A DNA stretch of 61,421 bases from a virus. Numbering within the stretch: the first letter of the stretch is position 1; each line of letters opens with the position of its first letter. The stretch is taken from the IMG/VR virus record IMGVR_UViG_3300041411_000160, positions 1-61,421 of that record; one strand, given 5' to 3'. Under the pieces are notes generated by a model. The model was given only the letters and a program-made list of their open reading frames with translations, had not been told where the DNA came from and made no database searches. A program made the position numbers and the translations under genes. This document shows positions 8,301-17,326 of the stretch, piece by piece.

Positions 8301-9802
8301 AGCGGCAGATTGATGCCCTGACCAAATCGTTCGACAAGCAGAAGAAGGCTGCGGACAAAGCCGAGATGGCAGGTAAGCGAGCGCTGCAGCGTAAGAACCT
8401 GCCGGGCCGTCTGGCGCTGGTCGATGAAGAGTTCGCTCCGGACATGAAGAAAGCCCAGGCAATCGGCGGGCCGGAAGGTGCCAAACTGGTGGCTCAGCTG
8501 CAGGGTATCATCAAGCTGCGCAAACAGGCCGAGACCGCAGAGTTCCAGGCATCACAGCGTTCTACCTCAGGCGTGAACAAACGGCAGAAGGCTATCGAGG
8601 CGCTGACGAACCGGTACAAAGAACTGCAGGCCAGCATTCAGCTGAAGACCGTTGAGCAGGATCCGACGAGCAGCCTGCAGGAGCGTACGCAGGCCGCAGT
8701 GCTGAAGATGCAGCAGCAGTACAACGAGCTGAAGGCCAAGGCGGCTAAAATTGGCGGCGCGGAAGGCGACCAGCTGACCAAACAGCTCAACACGCTGGAG
8801 CAGGCTAACCAGAAGTACATCGAGCAGAAGATGCAGCTCGAGGAAATCGCACGTCTGGAAGCTAAGCTGCAGTCGCTGCAGGAAGCGCGCAAGAATCAGA
8901 TTGACACTATCAACGCCAACCGCAAAGCCGGTGTTATCAGCGAAGATACGCAGGTGGCGCAGACGGTGGGCGTCAATCAGAACATGAACCCGCAGATCGA
9001 GGCGGCGACTAATCAGCTGAGCGCCCAGGCCGACCAGTCGAGGAGCCTCTTCTCCGACGAAGAGTGGACCGGGCTGCAGGCGAACATCGCCAACGCTAAA
9101 GCCGCGATGCAGGATCTGACCGGCACGTACACGAAGATGGATTCGCAGATTGTCAACGGGGTGCTGGACGGCGTTGATGCAGGCATCAGCTCTATCGTCG
9201 ATAACATGTCGAAGGTGGTGGCGGGCACGCAGAGCCTGGGTTCTGCGTTTGCAGCGGTCGGTGTGGCCATGCTGCAGTTCTTCTCTCAGCTGCTTCAGCA
9301 GATCGCGACGGCCATCATTAAGCAGCTCGTCCTGAACATGCTGATGAGCGCCATGGGTGGCGGTGCGGCAAGCGGTGTTGGTGCGGCAGCGGCGGCAGCA
9401 GGCGGTGCGGCCATGCACAACGGTGGTATCGTTGGTGACAAATCCTCCGGTACCGGCGTGCAGGCGCGACAGGTGCAGCCGGGCTGGTTCGCAAACGCTA
9501 AGCGCTACCATGAGGGCGGGCTTCCGGGCCTGAAGTCTGACGAGGTACCGGCCATCCTGCAGAAGGGTGAGCAGGTGCTCGATAAGAACGACCCGAACAA
9601 CATCCTTAACATGTCACGGGGTAGCAACAGTTCCACGAATCCACGATCCACTCGCTTCGTGCTGGTGGATGACCGCTCTAAGATTCCAGAGGCGATGAAC
9701 GCTCCGGACGGAGAAGAGGTAATCATGCAGATCCTGAAACGCAACGCTCCAAGCGTACGTCAGATCGTTAAGAGCAGCGGTAAGAGCGGAAGGAGCGGCT
9801 GA
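5357..9802 (+). CDS. Tape measure protein
   Basis: 1481 residues from GTG 5357, overlapping the chaperone stop. Residues about 10-470 are long Ala/Gln/Lys/Glu-rich coiled coil. Residues about 490-650 match the tape measure N-terminal domain pattern (YAEELTGQLGERLPGAVALF, then a TTAELLKAMQNGE stretch). Hydrophobic helices lie near 715-765 and 855-890, and a hydrophobic Gly/Ala-rich region near 1300-1360 is followed by a Gly-rich segment. The protein sets tail length: at about 0.15 nm per residue it predicts roughly 220 nm, consistent with the long flexible tails of Chi-like phages. Confidence 0.93.
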   Translation: MANNSKDVELRIRARDYSQKTLKQVISGIEELSKAQDEQRKAAERGEASMKDLEASYKKLESAGQALLKLNSLVEVYKRQNAALTEQQAKLEAVRAKQAEVAATYKATEKVSKTLETQMGRANRAVETQSKRFADAEQRVAKTAGELQRYGVATNDLGRTQSNIVASVARVNSVLERQDKIIQEAPAAAKRYKDAKDDQAKADAAAASAAAMAMSRIEEQAHAQNKIIDGLRRQADQALAAAKGYQTLGRVVASTRLSGNTSLAGDLQTIISPAAAARSTLAGLETQVDGLSSALEQSGKDSKAAAGALRELQAAQTAAVSLARLIDQFRAQTAAVRTARAEYNAAKKEVMELATQMRSASGDTANLGLQMQGAQQRLNAATSSLRAAGGAARTTQNALKAAGVDTRALGTESDRLRSTVDKTRGGVDQLTESLKRNQDASNKAGKGFSFFEDQGRKTLSTVQRIRGELLSLVTTYVGLQAGVDLAGGAIDAYKMRQQAMIKISQVVGNDQAKINSEWDYMVGLSDKLGIKLQDVASGYTSFAVAAKSSGITLEQTKYIFESIAKTGRVFHLSADDMQGVFRAMQQMLSKGQVYAEELTGQLGERLPGAVALFAKGMNMTTAELLKAMQNGEISSQAVINFARENAKAIDAQLAVAEKGVDAMEARAQNAMTSFKLALADSGFIDAYTRLLQRLTEYLASSDGKDAAKNLGEAFSKLADVLIWCIDNVDLLVAALGVFAGLKVVGLVVGLVGQLRILGGVFGQLGKIGDGIIKMLTSFSGKMIAAGGAARIMGTGLGVLTRAIPYVGWALLAYDIGAIMYSQSKTFAKAVDEVVADFKQMANIIVAIAKSPTAALQDLVYAVLRPITTMFSTTLTKIAQWIASVLQLIPGVGDDLSKFALDLADNLTKENRDMFQNVSKIWDDVNKKWVDMNNDIKNKYDDTMSEVVRKTLQTKAQMLQADLAGATAFQYTADPGGGITERQRQIDALTKSFDKQKKAADKAEMAGKRALQRKNLPGRLALVDEEFAPDMKKAQAIGGPEGAKLVAQLQGIIKLRKQAETAEFQASQRSTSGVNKRQKAIEALTNRYKELQASIQLKTVEQDPTSSLQERTQAAVLKMQQQYNELKAKAAKIGGAEGDQLTKQLNTLEQANQKYIEQKMQLEEIARLEAKLQSLQEARKNQIDTINANRKAGVISEDTQVAQTVGVNQNMNPQIEAATNQLSAQADQSRSLFSDEEWTGLQANIANAKAAMQDLTGTYTKMDSQIVNGVLDGVDAGISSIVDNMSKVVAGTQSLGSAFAAVGVAMLQFFSQLLQQIATAIIKQLVLNMLMSAMGGGAASGVGAAAAAAGGAAMHNGGIVGDKSSGTGVQARQVQPGWFANAKRYHEGGLPGLKSDEVPAILQKGEQVLDKNDPNNILNMSRGSNSSTNPRSTRFVLVDDRSKIPEAMNAPDGEEVIMQILKRNAPSVRQIVKSSGKSGRSG

Positions 9803-11484
9803 TGGCAATGTTGCCGGGCCTGCGCCCGCTGCGTGAAACCTTCGCCCCGGAAAGGGCGGGGAGTGTTAATGGCGGTTACGACATCTACGTCCAGGACGAA
9901 CGCGACCATGCGGAAGCCCGGACGTACTACATGGCCAAGTGGATGAAACTCGCGGCCGGCGCATACACTCTGAAGTTCTGGGTGGATGACTCCGGCACGC
10001 TGTCTATCGATAAAGTGCTGCGTTTCTCGATGACCATTGCCGGTGCGGTGCAGTCGCAGAACTTCAGCATCGCAGCCAATGATGTGTACCGGTGGGATCT
10101 GACGTACACCGAGCTGCCGAACGACAGTCCATCATTTATCACGTATGCGCTGTTCAAAGGTGACGAGCTCATCGAGGTATCGCGTGCTGACGGGTGGGTC
10201 GGTGACATCGTGCCTATCCCTGACAGCGCGCTCGGGCCGAAGCCGCCGTATAACTCAGACGAGCGCCTGAGCTACCCCGTCTTTCTGGCGCCGCCGGATT
10301 ACAGCACCAGCATCATCGAGCGGCTGGAATGGAACACGGATGTGATGTCGTCCGAGTCTGGCGCTGAGCAACGTCGCCGGTTACGCCATTTCCCGCGCCG
10401 GTCCATCGAGGCCGCGTTTCTGGCACACGGTGACCGTCGTGGCTACATCGATGCGTACATCAACGGCGTCGGTTCGTCGAACGGTCTGGTGCCGCTCTGG
10501 TGGGACCGATCGACGGTGACGTCGAAGTCCGTGGCAGGTTCGATTGATCTGTTTGCCGATATCTCACTGCGCGACTTTAACCCGAACGACGTGGTCATCA
10601 TCCGTCACAGCGACCAGCTGTTTGACTATGAGCTGAACATCGTTGCTTCGATCGCCGGTGAGCATATCGTGCTGGCTTACGGTTTGCAGAAAGACGTGCT
10701 GCGCGGTTCGAGCGTCACTCCGGTGCGCGTCGCCCGCCTGCTGGACATGCCGACCGGTAGTAACATTACTGACCACGTTCGCCAGTATTCCATTCGCTTC
10801 AGCACGGTCGAAGCGGCGGCAGTCGATGAAGTGTGGAACCTGCCGGTCTACTCGCGGACCAACCTGTGTATCCTCACCCGGGTGCCGAACTTCAAAGAGG
10901 CTATGTCGCTGGGCTTCGAACGCATGAACTTCGGCTGGGACAATGAAATCGGCAATATCTATAACCGCGATCCCGGTGCGCAGGCATTCACTAACCTGCA
11001 GATGAGTTTCCACGTCTACGGTCGCGAGGACATGCTGAAGTTCAAGCAGACGCTGTATAAGCTGGCTGGGCGGTGGCGGGAGATTCACATCCCAAGCCAG
11101 CAGGATGACATCGTGCTGAGCCGGAACATCGACTCTGCAGCGGGGGCGCTCATCGCTCATCGCTTCGGGTACCAGCAGTATGCGGTGGCCAATCAGAACG
11201 TGCGCCGTGACATTCTCATCGAGACATTCGATGGCCAGCTGTACCCAAACACCATCATCAGCGCCCGTGTTGTTGGCGACGAAGAGTGGTTAACTCTCTC
11301 TGAAACGGTCCCAGCTATTCCCAAAGAGATGGTGCGCAGGATAAGCTACATGTCGCGGGCCCGTCTGGACATCGACACAATCGAGATCAACAGGCTCACG
11401 GACTCAGACGGTGTCAGCCAGATCCCTCTCACATTCAGGACAATGTCAGAAAGGAGGTCGGCACCGCCTATCAATTTCCAGTGA
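9802..11484 (+). CDS. Minor tail protein downstream of the tape measure
   Basis: 560 residues, ATG 9802 overlapping the tape measure stop by one base. The N-terminal 130 residues look like a small beta-sandwich (YYMAKWMKLAAGAYTLKFWV, a PA14- or carbohydrate-binding-like layout). The remainder is mixed alpha/beta with many Trp/Tyr. Its position corresponds to the distal tail or lambda M region. I do not recognise the family with certainty; a baseplate hub or distal tail role is inferred from order. Confidence 0.65.
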   Translation: MAMLPGLRPLRETFAPERAGSVNGGYDIYVQDERDHAEARTYYMAKWMKLAAGAYTLKFWVDDSGTLSIDKVLRFSMTIAGAVQSQNFSIAANDVYRWDLTYTELPNDSPSFITYALFKGDELIEVSRADGWVGDIVPIPDSALGPKPPYNSDERLSYPVFLAPPDYSTSIIERLEWNTDVMSSESGAEQRRRLRHFPRRSIEAAFLAHGDRRGYIDAYINGVGSSNGLVPLWWDRSTVTSKSVAGSIDLFADISLRDFNPNDVVIIRHSDQLFDYELNIVASIAGEHIVLAYGLQKDVLRGSSVTPVRVARLLDMPTGSNITDHVRQYSIRFSTVEAAAVDEVWNLPVYSRTNLCILTRVPNFKEAMSLGFERMNFGWDNEIGNIYNRDPGAQAFTNLQMSFHVYGREDMLKFKQTLYKLAGRWREIHIPSQQDDIVLSRNIDSAAGALIAHRFGYQQYAVANQNVRRDILIETFDGQLYPNTIISARVVGDEEWLTLSETVPAIPKEMVRRISYMSRARLDIDTIEINRLTDSDGVSQIPLTFRTMSERRSAPPINFQ

Positions 11485-11491
11485 GGGCGAC

Positions 11492-12307
11492 ATGGCATAT
11501 AACATCATTGAGACCAGCAATTACGACGGCGAACCCATTTACCTCTATGAGTTCCGGCTGAACGATAATTACTGGCGTTACACATCAGCGGCGACGCGTC
11601 AGTCGTTGCTGGGTTCCATCTGGGAACCAATGGGCATTGCCGACGACGGCGTCAAACAGACCGGTGAAACACAGGTGGATGCGCTAAACATCTCTATTCC
11701 AACCGAGTCTGCCGTCGTCGGCCTTTTTAATGGCACACCTCCAATCAACCCACTCCGCATTATGATCCGCCGGTTCCATTGGGGCGACACCGATGCTGCC
11801 GTCTGTTACGTCGGCGAAATCTACCAGGTCAATATGAGCAGCCCGACTGTCTCGGTCATGACCGCCAACACCCTATCGGCCGCCATGGAGCGCAACGGTC
11901 TGCGCCTCGCCTGGAGCCGCGCCTGCCCGTACGCTGTTTACGACAGCTGCTGCAAGGTGAACAAAGAGTCGAAGCGTTATGATGGTACCATCTCATCGGT
12001 AGGCGGCAATTCGGTGATAATCCCCGGCGTGGCCGCTTTCGGTAACGACTGGTTTACCGGTGGCTACCTCGAGTGGATTGACCCTCAGCGCGGTGTCGAG
12101 CGCCGGGCCATCGAGACGCACCTCGGCGATACCTTATCGATCTTCGGTACCGTGGGCGGGCTGTCCGGTGGGCTGACGATTAAGGTTTATCCCGGCTGTT
12201 CGCGGACGTCGGTCGAGTGCGACACGAAGTTCAACAACCTGGACAATTACGGCGGCATCATCTCTATGCCAGACCGTTCCCCGTTTGACGGTAACCCCGT
12301 CTTCTAA
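11492..12307 (+). CDS. Minor tail protein, DUF2163 / BR0599-like (gpL-like)
   Basis: 271 residues. ATG 11492 after GAGGG is chosen; the longer form from 11411 overlaps the previous gene. It shows the family pattern of paired cysteines: ACPYAVYDSCC, then GCSRTSVECDTKFNNLDNYG, ending in a GG-containing segment. In the lambda gpL and BR0599 families similar cysteines bind an iron-sulfur cluster or metal in the tail tip. Location directly before the J-like gene fits the lambda L-K-I-J order. Confidence 0.75.
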   Translation: MAYNIIETSNYDGEPIYLYEFRLNDNYWRYTSAATRQSLLGSIWEPMGIADDGVKQTGETQVDALNISIPTESAVVGLFNGTPPINPLRIMIRRFHWGDTDAAVCYVGEIYQVNMSSPTVSVMTANTLSAAMERNGLRLAWSRACPYAVYDSCCKVNKESKRYDGTISSVGGNSVIIPGVAAFGNDWFTGGYLEWIDPQRGVERRAIETHLGDTLSIFGTVGGLSGGLTIKVYPGCSRTSVECDTKFNNLDNYGGIISMPDRSPFDGNPVF

Positions 12308-12317
12308 GGAGATCACC

Positions 12318-12554
12318 ATGCCAATTTTTTGGGCACTCGCGATGCTGGTGGTCTCGATCATCATCAACGCAGCGCTGGCGCCAAAACCCGCTCAGCCTAA
12401 GGCGGCAACATTCTCCGACTTCGATGTTCCTCAGGTAGACGAGGGCACGCCGCAAATCGTTTTCTTCGGCGAGAACTGGACATCGGACTGGCAGGTGCTT
12501 GCGTACGGCAATTTCCGTACGAAGAAAATCACAGCGAAGCAGGCTAAAAAATGA
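12318..12554 (+). CDS. Small membrane-anchored tail-tip-region protein
   Basis: 78 residues with a hydrophobic N-terminal helix (FWALAMLVVSIIINAALA) followed by a proline-containing linker and a polar C-terminal half. ATG 12318 follows AAGGAGATCACC, a strong site; an upstream in-frame ATG at 12285 lies inside the preceding gene. It is co-transcribed with tail tip genes and overlaps the next start (ATGA). It may be a tail tip assembly factor or a virion protein with a membrane-active helix; function unknown. Confidence 0.7.
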   Translation: MPIFWALAMLVVSIIINAALAPKPAQPKAATFSDFDVPQVDEGTPQIVFFGENWTSDWQVLAYGNFRTKKITAKQAKK

Positions 12555-12769
12555 CAGACGAGCCACGGATCTACATGCGACACGCTCGCGCCCTCAACAT
12601 CTGCTCGAAGGGCGTACGCCATCAGGCAGAGCGGATGGGTATCGACATTCTGGACTTCATGAAAAATGGCCTGTCATGCGCTCAGGCCGAGCAGACCAGC
12701 AATCCGTTTTTACTCGAGTGCGCCAAGTTAGCGCGCGCGGAGTGGGAGGCTACCCATGGGAAAGGCTAA
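12551..12769 (+). CDS. Hypothetical tail-region protein
   Basis: 72 residues, starting MTDEPRIYMRHARALNICSK, with a 4-bp overlap with the preceding gene and a 14-bp overlap with the J-like gene. Tight overlaps on both sides support it as a real gene. The sequence contains a helical, Cys-containing segment and no recognisable domain. Role probably in tail tip assembly, by location only. Confidence 0.65.
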   Translation: MTDEPRIYMRHARALNICSKGVRHQAERMGIDILDFMKNGLSCAQAEQTSNPFLLECAKLARAEWEATHGKG

Positions 12770-15700
12770 GAAGCAGACGGTCGGCTACAAATACTACATG
12801 GGTGTCCACATGGGTATTGGCCGCGGACCGATTGACGAGATTTGTGAGATTAGAGTAGGCGACCGCAAGGCGTGGGAAGGCAGCGTAACCGAGAACAAAT
12901 CAATCCGGATTAATGCCCCCAAGCTGTTTGGCGGTGAGAAGGGTGAAGGCGGCATCGATGGCCAACTCGACGTCATGCTGGGCGGCGCCACGCAGACTAT
13001 GTCATCCGGCCTGAGGAAGATGCTGAAAGGCAAGCAGTCACAGTTCCGCGGTGTTACCACCACCTTCTTCGACGGCATGATCTGCGCGATGTCTCCGTAT
13101 CCTAAGGCGTGGAAGTACCGCGTTCGTCGTATCCTGCAGGGCTGGGATGGCGGGGTCTGGTACCCGGAGAAAGCGGTCATCGAGATGCAGGGGTACGACA
13201 CGGACGGCAATATCAAGACCATCCGGGCGATGAACCCGGCGCATATCATTTACGAAGCCATTACGAACCGCGCATGGGGGCTGGGCCGGGCACGCGACCT
13301 CTTCCTCGAGGATACCTGGCGTAAAGCTGCGGACCAGCTCTATGACGAGAACTTCGGGCTATGCCTGCGCTGGGGTCGGCAGGACACCATCATGTCTTTC
13401 GTCCAGACCGTCATCGACCATATCGCGGCTGCGGTGTACGTCGATAAGTTTACCGGTCTGTATAAAATCAAGCTGATCCGCGATGACTATGACCCGGATA
13501 CGCTGCCGGTGTTCGATACCGACTCGGGGCTTCTCTCGATCGATGAGGCGACCAACACCTCGCCGTACAACCTGACCAATGAAATCGTGGTGGCCTGGCA
13601 CAACCCGATCACCGATGAAGACGCCCAGCAGCGTGCGCATAACCTCGCGCTCATCCAGACGCAGGGCGCGCTCAGCAGTGACACCCGAGATTACCCCGGC
13701 ATCCCGACCGCTCGCCTGGCGCTCTGGATTGCGAAGCGTGACCTCAAATCCGCATCGACCAACGTTCGCCGCTTCACGATAACGTGTGACCGACGGGCGT
13801 GGCGTGTGCAGCCAGGTGACGTGTTGAAGCTGCGTGACCCGGAAAGCCGCGGGCTGGAAACGGTGATTGTCCGCGTTGGCTCGAACGAAGAGGCCGGGCA
13901 GGCAGACGGCAAGATCAAGATTGTCTGCGTGCAGGATATGTTCGGTATCGACCTGAATACGTTTGGCCAGGTACAGCCACCAGCTCACGTCGAGCCGGAC
14001 AATAAGCCTGCGCTGGCCCGCCGTCTGGTGTACGAGACACCTTATGCCGAAATGGTCCGTATGGTGCCGGACGGCGAGCTGGCTGCGGTCAAACCACTCG
14101 AGGGATACATCCACGCGCACGCTGAGAAGCCAACGCCTATCTCGATGGCGTTTGATCTACTCGTCCGTCCGGAAGGTAGTGACCAGTTTATTGAGAACGG
14201 CGGTGGTGACTTCACGCCGCTGGGTGAGCTGAATCAGGCTGTGATGTATCTCGATAAAACGCTGATGCTGAACGCCCAGACGCTGAGCCTTGATTTCGAT
14301 TGGGATGAGCTCGAGGTCGGTATGGGTCTCGCCGTGCAGAACGACAGCGGTGTGGCCATCGAGATGCTGAAGCTGGAAGGCTGGGATGCCGGTGCCAACA
14401 CCATTACGGTGGGTCGCGGATCGATGGACACCATCCCGCACCGCCTGTTCGCAGGCTGGACCATCTGGATCTCGCATGACAACGGCGGCAGCGATTCGGT
14501 TAAATATCTGTCCGGCGAAGCAGTCGACATGAAGATTCTACCGTGGACGCTGAGCGGCGGGCGCTTCCCTGAAGGCGATGCACCGACTGACCGGATTGTC
14601 TTTGCTCACCGTCAGATCCGTCCGCTGCCGATGGGTAACCTGACCGTCACGACGATGGCGGCCGGCACAGCTAAATGGTACGCCGGTTTCGACCTGCGCG
14701 CGGACATTGGTACCGACGAAGTGCCAGACATGGCCACCTTCCGCTGGGCGCACCGTGACCGCATTATTCAGCAGGACGTGCTGGTTGGCCATGAAGCGGG
14801 TGACATCGGTCCGGAGCCGGGCCAGACGTATCGTTTGCGGGTGTTCAACAACACCGGACAGCTGGTGCGCACCGAGTCTGGCATCGCCGGGACGCAGTTC
14901 GTCTACACCTATGAGAAGGCGGCGACGGATACCAAAGTTGAAGAAGGCGCTACCGAGCAGGCGAACGGCACGATCTTCCTCGACTCGATGCGTGAAGGTT
15001 TCGAGAGCTGGCAGTATTACACCATCCCGTTCAGCGTTCATAAGAAGCCGCCGCAGGAAGCGTCCGTGGCCGATTACAACGTGGCGACGATGGCAGAACC
15101 GGCTGCAGGGGATGAATACCCGACGGACGACCAGGGTGGCATGGTGTCGATGATGTCGATGGCCGCATCGCAGGATTACGTGGATGACGGCAGTGACGGC
15201 GAAGACAACCAGAACATCAACGTCGCGCAGTACAGTGAAGCGGCAACGCAGGCAACGAAGATTGTCCCGCCTGTCGATTTCTACCTGTACGAAGCGCCGT
15301 ACCTGACGCTGGCGCGTGACGGTCTGGATAAAACCAAATCGCAGATGCTGGCGTTTGTTGCTCGCCCGTCTGACCGCCTGACCGATGCGTACGACTTCTA
15401 CGACAAGCTGGACACCGATACAGACTTCCATGCTGCCGGTGCTGGCCCGTGGACACCGTGGGGTCAGATTGCAGGCTTCGTTCAGTTCCTGAGCAACGAG
15501 ATTGAATTGAAGGCGACGAGCGATACCGATGGCGTACCGATCACCGCGTCGCAGCCGGGAGACCTCATTCTGGTCGATAACGAGCTGATGAAAGTCGAGT
15601 CCATCGATGGCAAGCGGATTAAAGTCGGTCGTGGTTCAGCGGACACTATCCCGGCAGCGCATTACGCCGGTGCTGTTGTCTGGCTGTTTGACCGCAATCA

Positions 15701-16583
15701 CTCTAACGGTACGCAGAAATATGGCGACACCGACCTGACCAATGGTGCGGTGGTTCCTCACACCTACAGCCAGTCGCTCAGCACGGACGATGTCACCGTC
15801 AAACAGCTGCAGATGAAAACGCGTCCGCGCCGGCCGTATCCACCGGGACTGATGCTGGCCAACGGTAAGCACTGGTATGAACAGGTCGACGCCCGCGCTG
15901 ATAACTTCGACAACACCAAACCGCAAGGCAAGGATGTCGTGTTCTCCTGGGCGCACCGTAACCGCATCCTGCAGGACGTTACCGCGTACGACCACTTCGC
16001 CTCAGGTATCCGTCCGGAAGAAGGTCTGGATTACCGTGTCTGGATTGGCTACGTGCAGGGCGGGGTAAACCCGGTAACGACAACGCTGCTGGAATACTAT
16101 ACCGCTGACGCCGGTTTCATCCTCACGAAGGCACAGGCTGAGTCAATCGGTGAGACTGCAGGGCGTGCACTGAAGGCTGGCGGTCAGGTTTATATTCAGA
16201 TGGCCATCAACGCCCGTCGTGACGGTCTGTTCAACTGGCAGGGCTACACGATGGATATCGTTCTGCCGTCGTACCCCTTACCGCCAGGCGAGAAGCCCGG
16301 TGGCAACACGCAGCCGCCGACACCGAACTACCCTGATCCGGGCAGTCCAGACCCGAACCCGAATAATCCCAACCCGACTACACCGGGTGACGGTGACGGG
16401 AATACGGACCCGACGCCTGACCCGAACAACCCAGACCCGAATCCGGATCCTGAGGTACCGGGCACCGAGCCGCCTCAACCGCCGGAGCCTCCGCAGCCTG
16501 ACCCGGATAACGTTTATGGCTGGTCGATTATGTGGGACCATGGCTGGGCAGCAGACCTGCCAAACCAGACTAAGGAGTCATAA
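12756..16583 (+). CDS. Central tail fibre / host specificity protein (lambda gpJ-like)
   Basis: 1275 residues. Residues 1-430 resemble the J-type Phage-tail_3 family (YYMGVHMGIGRGPIDEICEI, later AMNPAHIIYEAITNRAWGLG). Residues about 515-1160 contain two copies of a beta-rich module, each carrying a VGRGS-DTIP segment followed by FRWAHRDR or FSWAHRNR. Residues about 1190-1250 are a Pro/Asn/Asp linker, then a short C-terminal segment with VYGWSIMWDHGW. It forms the tail tip and probably touches the receptor. A Shine-Dalgarno (GGGAGG) sits within the preceding gene. Confidence 0.85.
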   Translation: MGKAKKQTVGYKYYMGVHMGIGRGPIDEICEIRVGDRKAWEGSVTENKSIRINAPKLFGGEKGEGGIDGQLDVMLGGATQTMSSGLRKMLKGKQSQFRGVTTTFFDGMICAMSPYPKAWKYRVRRILQGWDGGVWYPEKAVIEMQGYDTDGNIKTIRAMNPAHIIYEAITNRAWGLGRARDLFLEDTWRKAADQLYDENFGLCLRWGRQDTIMSFVQTVIDHIAAAVYVDKFTGLYKIKLIRDDYDPDTLPVFDTDSGLLSIDEATNTSPYNLTNEIVVAWHNPITDEDAQQRAHNLALIQTQGALSSDTRDYPGIPTARLALWIAKRDLKSASTNVRRFTITCDRRAWRVQPGDVLKLRDPESRGLETVIVRVGSNEEAGQADGKIKIVCVQDMFGIDLNTFGQVQPPAHVEPDNKPALARRLVYETPYAEMVRMVPDGELAAVKPLEGYIHAHAEKPTPISMAFDLLVRPEGSDQFIENGGGDFTPLGELNQAVMYLDKTLMLNAQTLSLDFDWDELEVGMGLAVQNDSGVAIEMLKLEGWDAGANTITVGRGSMDTIPHRLFAGWTIWISHDNGGSDSVKYLSGEAVDMKILPWTLSGGRFPEGDAPTDRIVFAHRQIRPLPMGNLTVTTMAAGTAKWYAGFDLRADIGTDEVPDMATFRWAHRDRIIQQDVLVGHEAGDIGPEPGQTYRLRVFNNTGQLVRTESGIAGTQFVYTYEKAATDTKVEEGATEQANGTIFLDSMREGFESWQYYTIPFSVHKKPPQEASVADYNVATMAEPAAGDEYPTDDQGGMVSMMSMAASQDYVDDGSDGEDNQNINVAQYSEAATQATKIVPPVDFYLYEAPYLTLARDGLDKTKSQMLAFVARPSDRLTDAYDFYDKLDTDTDFHAAGAGPWTPWGQIAGFVQFLSNEIELKATSDTDGVPITASQPGDLILVDNELMKVESIDGKRIKVGRGSADTIPAAHYAGAVVWLFDRNHSNGTQKYGDTDLTNGAVVPHTYSQSLSTDDVTVKQLQMKTRPRRPYPPGLMLANGKHWYEQVDARADNFDNTKPQGKDVVFSWAHRNRILQDVTAYDHFASGIRPEEGLDYRVWIGYVQGGVNPVTTTLLEYYTADAGFILTKAQAESIGETAGRALKAGGQVYIQMAINARRDGLFNWQGYTMDIVLPSYPLPPGEKPGGNTQPPTPNYPDPGSPDPNPNNPNPTTPGDGDGNTDPTPDPNNPDPNPDPEVPGTEPPQPPEPPQPDPDNVYGWSIMWDHGWAADLPNQTKES

Positions 16584-17320
16584 TGGCAATTAAGACAGCC
16601 CCCTCACAGGGGCTTTCGTACGGCTGGGTACGCGGTGAAGACTTCTGGGGCGGGCCAGTCAACGATGACCTGCTCTACATCGACAGCATGATCTGCCCGC
16701 TGGTCCAGTCGATGTCGTTCAGCTCACCACCAGCGACGCTGACTGACGGCGATAAATACCTCATTGCATCACCGGCTACCGGCGATTGGGCGGGGCAGGA
16801 GAAGAAGCTGGCCGTCCGTATCGAGGGCGCCTGGGTGTTCTATACGCCTCAGGAAGGGTGGCGGGTTCGTCTCAAGTCGGCCAGCGCCTTCATCTGGTAC
16901 AACGGTGAGAGCTGGGAGAACGAACAGACCGGCGAGGATCCGGATAACCCGGGTACCGACCCGACCGTTAAGCCGACCTATTACGACATCTCCGTCACGG
17001 CGACCGACGAACTATACGCGGACGAGGCGGTGGTCCACATGCCACTGCTCGATGCGCTGATGCTGCCAGCTAATATGAACGGGTCTGCACTGGACATGCT
17101 GAGTGCCGCGCAAGCATACTCCCAGCTGCGGGTGCAACGTAATGGCCAGAGCGTCGGGACCATCACCGTCAACCCCGGGGGATACAACGCAACATTCGCC
17201 ACGACCGGCGGTAACGCCGTGCTGTTTGCCAAGGGTGACCGGCTGACGATTCGTGCACCGTCTGACGTTGTCCAGTCCTTCAAAAACTTCGGATTCACCA
17301 TCCGGTTGAATTATGTGTGA
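16583..17320 (+). CDS. Tail protein with DUF2793-like N-terminus
   Basis: 245 residues. The N-terminal 110 residues follow the DUF2793 pattern: GLSYGWVRGEDFWGGPVNDD, then PPATLTDGDKYLIA, ATGDWAG, GAWVFYTPQEGW. This family is common near phage tail fibre genes. A short Asp/Pro/Gly linker (EDPDNPGTDPT) joins it to a beta-rich C-terminal domain. The ATG overlaps the J-like stop by one base and AAGGAG precedes it. It is likely attached to the tail tip with the J-like fibre. Confidence 0.75.
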   Translation: MAIKTAPSQGLSYGWVRGEDFWGGPVNDDLLYIDSMICPLVQSMSFSSPPATLTDGDKYLIASPATGDWAGQEKKLAVRIEGAWVFYTPQEGWRVRLKSASAFIWYNGESWENEQTGEDPDNPGTDPTVKPTYYDISVTATDELYADEAVVHMPLLDALMLPANMNGSALDMLSAAQAYSQLRVQRNGQSVGTITVNPGGYNATFATTGGNAVLFAKGDRLTIRAPSDVVQSFKNFGFTIRLNYV

Positions 17321-17326
17321 GGCGAT

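Noticed and set aside
8567-9511. 314-codon antisense frame in the tape measure gene
   Set aside because: Composition rich in Arg/His/Leu as expected from the complement of a Gln/Ala-rich coding region; no start context.
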